NCBI GenBank assembly: GCA_945835085.1
Contig: CAMAIG010000027.1
Span: forward strand, 1 to 10,170
Direction: 5' to 3'
DNA: 10,170 nt
DNA from: an uncultured Ruminococcus sp.
GTDB taxonomy: Bacteria > Bacillota > Clostridia > Oscillospirales > Ruminococcaceae
Shown: positions 6,809 to 10,170 of the stretch, piece by piece
Numbering within the stretch: position 1 is the stretch's first letter
Layout: each line of letters begins with the position of its first letter
Made by a program: the position numbers and the translations under genes
The notes under the pieces: model-generated
The model's input: the letters and a program-made list of their open reading frames with translations, nothing else
What the model was told of the DNA's origin: nothing
Databases searched by the model: none

Positions 6809-7446
6809 ATCAGCTTACCCCCGTGTCTGTAGTCTCTTGTCTTGTTATACGCATTTTTCATGGTAAGGATAGCGTCAATGTCGATTCCCTTTGCGGCGCA
6901 AAAGTCTAATATACGCAGTATGCAATCGGCAAGCTCAACAGCAATGCCATCGACCTTTTCGCCTTTCTTATAGCCTTCCATGTCGGTCGTGATGTCTCCG
7001 TCACAGTCATACCGATACAGGGTGTAGTCACCGTTCCGATAGGCTTCAAGAGCCTCCGAAAGCTCACAGTGACACATGGCTATAATTTCGGGAAAACTCG
7101 GGTCTTTTTCCCACCAGCCCTTGTCAACCGCAATAGTGTGTACTGCTTTCGCAAATTCAGTCAGCGACTTGCACTCTTCATCATCAACCGTATTGTCTCT
7201 GTCCCAAAGCAGTTCACGGCTATCATCATCAAGCTTGTCAATATCCGCCCAATGGCAATATCCGAACACCTTGCAGATATCATACTCATTGTATAGTCTG
7301 TGTGTCATATCATCTTTGTAGTTGTTGATACTGATGTAGTGCATTGGATTTATAAGACATCGCCCGTCCTTACACATTGCAAGCTTTAATTTCTCGCCGT
7401 TTCTAAGCTCAACCATATACCCAAGCTTAATATCATTTTTCGTCAT
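6805..7446 (-). CDS. MazG-like nucleotide pyrophosphohydrolase with a phage N-terminal domain
   Basis: 213 residues. The C-terminal half (about 95-213) matches all-alpha NTP pyrophosphohydrolases of the MazG-like group: E120, then CELSEALEAY with E128-x2-E131, then AVELADCILRILD with E171-x2-D174. These ExxE and ExxD pairs are the metal-binding signature. NKTRDYRHGGK near the end (201-211) is also typical. Residues 1-90 form a separate domain (VELRNGEKLKLAM, LYNEYDICKVFGY) of a kind seen in other phage proteins; its function is unknown. Enzymes of this group hydrolyse nucleoside triphosphates or modified nucleotides, and phage versions may adjust nucleotide or alarmone pools. The ATG lies 14 bases inside the VRR-NUC gene, with GGGAG about 10 bases upstream, and the stop overlaps the helicase gene by 4 bases. 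Confidence 0.85.
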   Translation of the reverse strand: MTKNDIKLGYMVELRNGEKLKLAMCKDGRCLINPMHYISINNYKDDMTHRLYNEYDICKVFGYCHWADIDKLDDDSRELLWDRDNTVDDEECKSLTEFAKAVHTIAVDKGWWEKDPSFPEIIAMCHCELSEALEAYRNGDYTLYRYDCDGDITTDMEGYKKGEKVDGIAVELADCILRILDFCAAKGIDIDAILTMKNAYNKTRDYRHGGKLI

Positions 7447-8077
7447 TTTTGATCATCTCCCTACGAATTAATACCCGCTCAAACGCTTCGATAACCATGC
7501 ATATGACCACATACAGCAGACTTAAAAAAGGTATCAATATAGATATCCCCGTAATGGTTTGATTGATCGAAAAATCAAGCATGACCATAAGCACACACAT
7601 CAGCGTAAGCAATGCCGTATTGATATCCGCATATCCGTCTGTTGATGCCCTGCAATACCGCCTATCAATGCCGTATCGCCTCATAGCGTCAAAGTCGTTA
7701 TTAAGATACCCTTGTATTATCTTGATAGCCTGTTCCGCTCCCTCTGCGACAAATGCGGCATAGCCTTCATCGTTTAGCATATCAAGCCAAATGCGCTGTT
7801 CCCTCGTAAGCCTTCCACCTATCTTCTTCATCTCGATGTACAGCCCCGCAAAGCCCATGCGCTTCACGGGGATAACAAGGTCGGGAACGCCCTTTTTCAG
7901 CCCTAACCTCTTTTCCTTTGCTGCATATGCCGCACTTCTTTTACCCTCGTTTGGTACATGGTATATCATTTTAAGCTCGGGGTAACGGTGCGAATTAAGC
8001 TCGCACCACTCGATCACTACCGCCTGTTCTTCATCCTCCGAAGGGGCAGCGACCTTTTTGTATCTATCTATTTCCAT
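7433..8077 (-). CDS. VRR-NUC domain nuclease with a membrane-spanning C-terminal extension
   Basis: 214 residues. Residues about 13-125 form a VRR-NUC (PD-(D/E)xK) nuclease: HVPNEG (40-45), GVPDLVIP (63-70) with the catalytic D66, then LYIEMK (79-84) with E82 and K84, and LTREQRIWLDML with Q94. Phage VRR-NUC proteins usually stop soon after this domain and are thought to act as structure-specific or Holliday-junction-type nucleases in replication or recombination. Here the frame continues about 90 residues and contains two hydrophobic stretches (about 154-170 and 174-196) that look like transmembrane helices, followed by a positively charged end (ERVLIRREMIK). No good ribosome site was seen before internal ATGs such as the one encoding Met132, so a fusion rather than two genes is favoured. 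It overlaps both neighbours by 14 bases. Confidence 0.87.
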   Translation of the reverse strand: MEIDRYKKVAAPSEDEEQAVVIEWCELNSHRYPELKMIYHVPNEGKRSAAYAAKEKRLGLKKGVPDLVIPVKRMGFAGLYIEMKKIGGRLTREQRIWLDMLNDEGYAAFVAEGAEQAIKIIQGYLNNDFDAMRRYGIDRRYCRASTDGYADINTALLTLMCVLMVMLDFSINQTITGISILIPFLSLLYVVICMVIEAFERVLIRREMIKNDEK

Positions 8078-8297
8078 TGTTGTTGTCCTCTTTTCCCGTC
8101 ACAGAGTAGGTCCCGTATTTTTCTTTGAACCATCTGCAAATTGTGCTTTCTACATTGTTCAGTACTTGCATTTTGGCGGCAAGGATATTATCTGTCTGCA
8201 ACTCCTTTTCCATGCCGCCCTCATTCCATGACACAATAAATTTTGGCGGTTTTTCGCACTCTCTAAAGCTTGTACCGCATATCTTAAAGCTGTTCAT
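8064..8297 (-). CDS. Uncharacterised small phage protein, 77 residues
   Basis: Not recognised. The sequence has a short strand-rich beginning (KFIVSWNEGGMEKEL) and a likely helical middle (NILAAKMQVLNNVESTICRWFKEKYG), ending in a polar asparagine-rich tail. The ATG is part of the stop of the upstream gene (AGATGA) with no strong ribosome site of its own, so translation is probably by coupling. Its end lies 14 bases inside the VRR-NUC gene. Its steady place within the coupled series is the main evidence that it is a real gene. Confidence 0.68.
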   Translation of the reverse strand: MNSFKICGTSFRECEKPPKFIVSWNEGGMEKELQTDNILAAKMQVLNNVESTICRWFKEKYGTYSVTGKEDNNNGNR

Positions 8298-8665
8298 CTT
8301 ATCTGTTCTATGGGTACGCTTAAAGCCTTGTATAGGCTTTCCGTTTCGCCCACAATGTTCTCAACCGCAACATCGGTATCAAGTTCGGGGGATATAAACA
8401 CCCTGCCTTTGAAAGGCTCAAACATTTTCCGGTTGTTCCACTTCCACAGCGGCACAGTCATTATCTTGTTGTAGCCGTTTATGTACACGGTATCACGGAA
8501 ATACTGCCCGCTCAACAGCTGTGCAAAATTACGCTTTGCAAAGTTTCTGATATCCTCAGTAAGTACGATCGACCTTTCGTCACTGTCTACCAGAATGAGT
8601 ACAGGCTGATTGATCGCATACACGACAAGCTTTCGGCAGTCTGTTGCAGAAATAAGGTTAGGCAT
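8294..8665 (-). CDS. Uncharacterised phage protein, 123 residues
   Basis: Not recognised. The frame is open further upstream to 8707, but the start at 8665 (MPNLISATDC) is preferred because AAGGAAGGTG lies 6 bases before it and the upstream small gene ends right over this start. The protein looks alpha/beta with several strands (VLILVDSDERSIVLT, RDTVYINGYNKIMTVPLW, GRVFISPEL). It is soluble and has no membrane segment or clear catalytic motif. It overlaps the preceding gene by 8 bases and the next by 4 bases. Confidence 0.7.
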   Translation of the reverse strand: MPNLISATDCRKLVVYAINQPVLILVDSDERSIVLTEDIRNFAKRNFAQLLSGQYFRDTVYINGYNKIMTVPLWKWNNRKMFEPFKGRVFISPELDTDVAVENIVGETESLYKALSVPIEQIR

Positions 8666-8828
8666 TCTTGTCACCTTCCTTTTTCTCAATGGTGTACTTG
8701 TTGACATACCTCTGACGCTTGCAGTTAAAGCAGCAGTCTTTAAACTTTCTGCTCGGGATAAGCGTTACCTTTTTCCCGTCAGCTTCAAGCTTTTTTGCGC
8801 ACGGAACGCAAAGCCTTCTTGATATCAT
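8658..8828 (-). CDS. Small zinc-ribbon protein, 56 residues
   Basis: Read by hand: ATG at 8828, TAA at 8658-8660. The protein begins MISRRLCVPCAKKLEADG and has C7-x2-C10 and C33-x2-C36 (with an extra C32) separated by 22 residues, the pattern of a small zinc ribbon, followed by a basic stretch (KRQRYVNKY). AGGAGG lies 10 bases before the ATG; a TTG two codons earlier is also possible. The stop overlaps the start of the following gene by 8 bases, and the ribosome site of that gene is inside its last codons. Such ribbons often bind nucleic acid or protein partners; the function here is unknown. Confidence 0.78.
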   Translation of the reverse strand: MISRRLCVPCAKKLEADGKKVTLIPSRKFKDCCFNCKRQRYVNKYTIEKKEGDKNA

Positions 8829-8866
8829 TTTCAAAAAACCTCCTTTTAATGGTATCTACTCCTTTT

Positions 8867-9103
8867 TTAGCATAGCACCTTAAGCCTGTCCGGTATATCA
8901 TCTCTGTAGACATATCGTATAATATCTTTGCGGGTGAAACGATACATCTTGCCTACCATAAAATATGGTATCTTACCCGATTTGCAAAGGTTTCGAACCT
9001 GCACATCCGAAACCTTAAGCAAAAACGCAACATACGGGACATCGATTATTTCGGGGCAGTTTTCCAGACTAACATCTGAAAGCTGCTTTTTCCTTTTGCC
9101 CAT
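8867..9103 (-). CDS. Helix-turn-helix DNA-binding protein, excisionase/MerR-like
   Basis: 78 residues from the ATG at 9103. It contains a winged-helix or excisionase-type domain: EIIDVPYVAFLLKVSDVQVRN (helix-turn-helix), CKSGKIPYFMVGKMYRFTRKDI (the turn and wing typical of such proteins, where a GKIP-type stretch precedes the strand and the R-F contact), and RYV. The frame also has a TTG at 9115 that forms a TTGA overlap with the previous stop; GGAG lies directly against that TTG but 12 bases before the ATG, so the true start is uncertain by four residues. The protein could be a transcription regulator of the early operon or a directionality factor; with no integrase in view this stays open. 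Confidence 0.8.
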   Translation of the reverse strand: MGKRKKQLSDVSLENCPEIIDVPYVAFLLKVSDVQVRNLCKSGKIPYFMVGKMYRFTRKDIIRYVYRDDIPDRLKVLC

Positions 9104-9111
9104 GCTCTTCT

Positions 9112-9240
9112 TCAACTCCTTTTTTCCTCGGTTTCGGCAACAATTGCCGCTCCCTTGATCATGTAATAAAACCGCTCCTGCTCCTCTTTGGGGAGAGACC
9201 TGAGAAGGTCAAGAAACTCCATTACTTCTTTAATGTCCAT
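9112..9240 (-). CDS. Small phage protein, 42 residues, first gene of the long leftward operon
   Basis: Read by hand: ATG at 9240, TGA at 9112-9114. The ribosome site AAGGCGGTG lies about 5 bases before the ATG. The protein (MDIKEVMEFLDLLRSLPKEE then FYYMIKGAAIV) is a probable helical hairpin, and I recall similar tiny proteins with an LPKEEQ-type turn and a YxMIKG stretch in regulatory regions of Gram-positive phages. Function is unknown. As the first gene of the leftward series it marks the 5' end of the early transcript. Confidence 0.7.
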   Translation of the reverse strand: MDIKEVMEFLDLLRSLPKEEQERFYYMIKGAAIVAETEEKRS

Positions 9241-9291
9241 ATGTTCACCGCCTTATTTAACAAAATATTTACATTTCACATTCTCTTTTTA

Positions 9292-9320
9292 TTGACATTT
9301 TGTAACGACTTTGATATAAT
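9292..9320 (+). promoter_or_regulatory. Consensus sigma-A type promoter for the 58-residue gene
   Basis: TTGACA at 9292-9297 and TATAAT at 9315-9320 with exactly 17 bases between. Both hexamers match the consensus fully. The predicted transcript start is near 9327, inside a GTTAC-type repeat, so repression by a bound regulator is likely. Confidence 0.88.
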
Positions 9321-9322
9321 AT

Positions 9323-9340
9323 GTTACATAATAGTTACAA
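9323..9340. promoter_or_regulatory. Candidate operator with repeated GTTACA half-sites
   Basis: GTTACATAATA (9323-9333) is an exact copy of 10003-10013 at the XRE gene promoter. A second half-site, GTTACAA, follows at 9334-9340, and its inverse TTGTAAC is at 9300-9306, on the other side of the -10. The position at the transcript start suggests a repressor site. The repressor identity is inferred. Confidence 0.6.
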
Positions 9341-9356
9341 AAGAGAGGTGAAACGA

Positions 9357-9533
9357 ATGTCTTTTCCATCAAACGAAGCCGAAGCATTAACCATGCTCTA
9401 CTTACAGAAAATGGATTTAAAAGACCTTTCCGCTGCTGATGTCGTTGCTATTTATCAAAAAACCCTCAACGATTTCAACACAGCACTTAAACAAGAGCCG
9501 AAAATTGATAAGTGGTTTGGTAACAAATCATAA
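9357..9533 (+). CDS. Small uncharacterised protein, 58 residues, only rightward gene in view
   Basis: The start at 9357 (MSFPSNEAEALTMLYLQKMD) is chosen because AGAGGTG lies 6 bases upstream; the frame is open to an ATG at 9321, but that lies within one base of the -10 and ahead of the predicted transcript start. The protein is probably all helical, with an acidic beginning and the stretch LSAADVVAIYQKTLNDFN. Similar short proteins with an ExEALxMLYLQ beginning seem to be common beside phage or mobile-element repressors in Clostridia, from memory and without a search. No function is known. Its 3' end overlaps the convergent gene by 6 bases. Confidence 0.75.
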   Translation: MSFPSNEAEALTMLYLQKMDLKDLSAADVVAIYQKTLNDFNTALKQEPKIDKWFGNKS

Positions 9534-9737
9534 TCTTATCATTATTTCAAGCAGTGTTTTCGCAATCTCACACATTGCGTTTGATATCTGCAAATGCTCT
9601 TCACAAGAATGAGGCTGTTCAGCTATTCCCGATAGTCTGTCAAGTTCCTTGATCAGCGGAGCTGTCAGCGGATTTCTGTCAATTCTCCCTCTGTCGTCAT
9701 TCGGATTTGACGGAGGGAGCTTCTTTTTCTTAATCAC
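9528..9737 (-). CDS. Small uncharacterised protein, 69 residues, partner of the repressor gene
   Basis: GTG start at 9737, with AAGGCGGTG 7 bases before it; this overlaps the end of the XRE gene by 8 bases. The N-terminus is basic (IKKKKLPPSN) with a polar DDRGRIDRN stretch, and the rest is likely helical, ending LEIMIRL. It has two cysteines (in SCEEH and AMCEI) but no recognised motif. It is likely co-transcribed with the repressor gene, so it may modify repressor action; this is inference only. It is convergent with the 58-residue gene. Confidence 0.65.
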   Translation of the reverse strand: MIKKKKLPPSNPNDDRGRIDRNPLTAPLIKELDRLSGIAEQPHSCEEHLQISNAMCEIAKTLLEIMIRL

Positions 9738-9984
9738 TTTTGTTCACCGCCTTTCTTATTTCTCGGTCTGGCGTTCTCCCAAGCAGATAATCCGTTGAGC
9801 AGTTAAAAAGATCGGCAAGAGCCACAAGTTCATATACCGTAAGGCTTTTAAACCCTGTTGCCTTCATTCTGTAGTATGAAGTGCGTGAAATAAATAACAT
9901 ATCGCACATTTCTTCAATTGTCATATTCGCCTTTGCTCTTTCTACTCTCAGAATATCTTCAATTGAGTTTGCTATTTTTATCAC
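9730..9984 (-). CDS. XRE/Cro-type helix-turn-helix repressor
   Basis: Up to 84 residues. A helix-turn-helix domain fills the protein: ILRVERAKANMTIEEMCDML, FISRTSYYRMKATG (recognition helix region), and LTVYELVALADLFNCSTDYL, the last a hallmark of XRE/Cro proteins, ending LGRTPDR. There is no peptidase or dimerisation domain, so it is Cro-sized. The only standard start in frame is GTG at 9984, but it lies inside the ribosome site AAAGGCGGTG. The spacing seen at two nearby genes with the same site would place the start at an ATA codon at 9975. A strong promoter with a palindrome over its -10 lies directly upstream, consistent with autoregulation. Confidence 0.85.
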   Translation of the reverse strand: MIKIANSIEDILRVERAKANMTIEEMCDMLFISRTSYYRMKATGFKSLTVYELVALADLFNCSTDYLLGRTPDREIRKAVNKSD

Positions 9985-10002
9985 CGCCTTTTCTTTAGGT
10001 TA

Positions 10003-10015
10003 GTTACATAATAAC
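10003..10015. promoter_or_regulatory. Palindromic operator GTTA-N5-TAAC over the XRE gene promoter
   Basis: GTTACATAATAAC is a 13-base palindrome with 4-base arms. It covers the -10 of the leftward promoter. The same form appears at 10154-10166 and, less perfectly, at 9323-9335, which suggests one DNA-binding protein acting at three promoters, most simply the XRE protein. Confidence 0.62.
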
Positions 10016-10036
10016 ATAAATTATGATACTTGTCAA
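10008..10036 (-). promoter_or_regulatory. Promoter of the XRE repressor gene
   Basis: On the minus strand: TTGACA (10036-10031), 17 bases, TATTAT (10013-10008). One mismatch to consensus in total. The expected transcript start is near 10001, giving a short leader of about 17 bases before the GTG. Confidence 0.85.
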
Positions 10037-10098
10037 TAGATAAATGACATAATTCGTGTTAGTTGTATAACAAAAATTATGTTATTGTTTTGTATATT

Positions 10099-10118
10099 AC
10101 TAACAAATTATTGTTAGT
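10099..10118. repeat. Perfect 8-base inverted repeat between the divergent promoters
   Basis: ACTAACAA, 4 bases ATTA, TTGTTAGT. It could be another regulator site. A run of seven T's follows at 10124-10130, so a weak rightward terminator is possible, but the stem is too AT-rich to favour that. Confidence 0.5.
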
Positions 10119-10132
10119 TACGCTTTTTTTAG

Positions 10133-10161
10133 TTGACTTGTATCATCTTTTATGTTACTAT
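10133..10161 (+). promoter_or_regulatory. Rightward promoter reading out of the window
   Basis: TTGACT (10133-10138), 17 bases, TACTAT (10156-10161). On its own it would be moderate, but its near identity to the XRE gene promoter in the same register supports it. GTTACTATATAAC (10154-10166) overlies the -10. The controlled gene lies past the right edge. Confidence 0.65.
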
Positions 10162-10170
10162 ATAACTATA

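Larger units (their letters stand above)
9241..9356. other. Divergent control region between the leftward early operon and the rightward small gene
   Basis: This AT-rich stretch separates two divergent genes. It holds a consensus rightward promoter, GTTAC-type repeats, and the ribosome sites of both genes. I could not find a convincing leftward promoter for the long operon; weak candidates overlap the rightward one, so the two may compete. Confidence 0.6.
10001..10168. repeat. Imperfect inverted repeat formed by two divergent promoters
   Basis: The 36 bases at 10001-10036, read on the minus strand, match 10133-10168, read on the plus strand, at 30 of 36 positions by hand count. Each arm contains a -35, a -10 and a GTTA-N5-TAAC palindrome in the same register. 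The arms are separated by 96 AT-rich bases without a gene. Confidence 0.8.

Noticed and set aside
8829..8866. Mini-gene starting with ATT between the helix-turn-helix and zinc-ribbon genes
   Set aside because: Two ribosome-site-like stretches occur in this short gap, and an ATT-started frame of about 20 codons follows the first. It would need a very rare start codon and overlaps the zinc-ribbon gene.
10099..10130. Rho-independent terminator between the divergent promoters
   Set aside because: The stem has few G-C pairs and the T-run is offset by several bases; an operator reading is at least as good.
1..10170. CRISPR array, tRNA or rRNA genes
   Set aside because: Reading through both strands showed no regularly spaced repeats and no cloverleaf or rRNA-like stretch. 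This was by eye, so a degenerate array could be missed.

Overview
The window looks like the early region and regulatory switch of a temperate phage (prophage) of a low-to-mid-GC Gram-positive host. A gut Clostridia/Ruminococcus-type host is my best guess, from the strong AAGGAG-type ribosome binding sites, the gene style and the phage gene set; no marker gene proves it. Nearly everything is on the minus strand in one tightly packed series of genes running from about 9240 to the left edge. Successive genes mostly overlap by 4 to 14 bases (many ATGA junctions), so they are probably co-transcribed and translationally coupled.

Right end (about 9240-10170): a regulatory module. It holds a small XRE/Cro-type repressor gene with a small partner gene (leftward), a short rightward gene behind a consensus promoter (TTGACA, 17 bases, TATAAT), and two back-to-back promoters that are near copies of each other. 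The same GTTA-N5-TAAC type palindrome sits on the -10 regions of both back-to-back promoters, and a close variant lies at the third, so one repressor may control all of them.

Middle (about 3560-9240): early phage genes. In transcription order these are a 42-residue protein, a helix-turn-helix protein, a 56-residue zinc-ribbon protein, two unknown proteins, a VRR-NUC nuclease with an unusual membrane-spanning tail, a MazG-like pyrophosphohydrolase, an 840-residue helicase/DNA methyltransferase fusion with a sliding-clamp-like motif at its end, a zinc/DUF551-type protein and a 113-residue phage protein.

Left end (1-3569): the most interesting part. A CysH-like (PAPS reductase family) gene is followed by three genes that I read as csf1, csf2 and csf3. 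This is the gene content of a type IV-B CRISPR-Cas locus: no cas6/csf5, no dinG and no CRISPR array are seen, although the window ends inside csf3. The csf1 gene appears to carry the Cas11 small subunit as its C-terminal third, and a near-perfect internal Shine-Dalgarno sequence lies just before an in-frame ATG at that point. The locus may therefore make both a Csf1-Cas11 fusion and free Cas11. The system is embedded in the phage early operon without its own obvious promoter, so it should be expressed when the phage early genes are.
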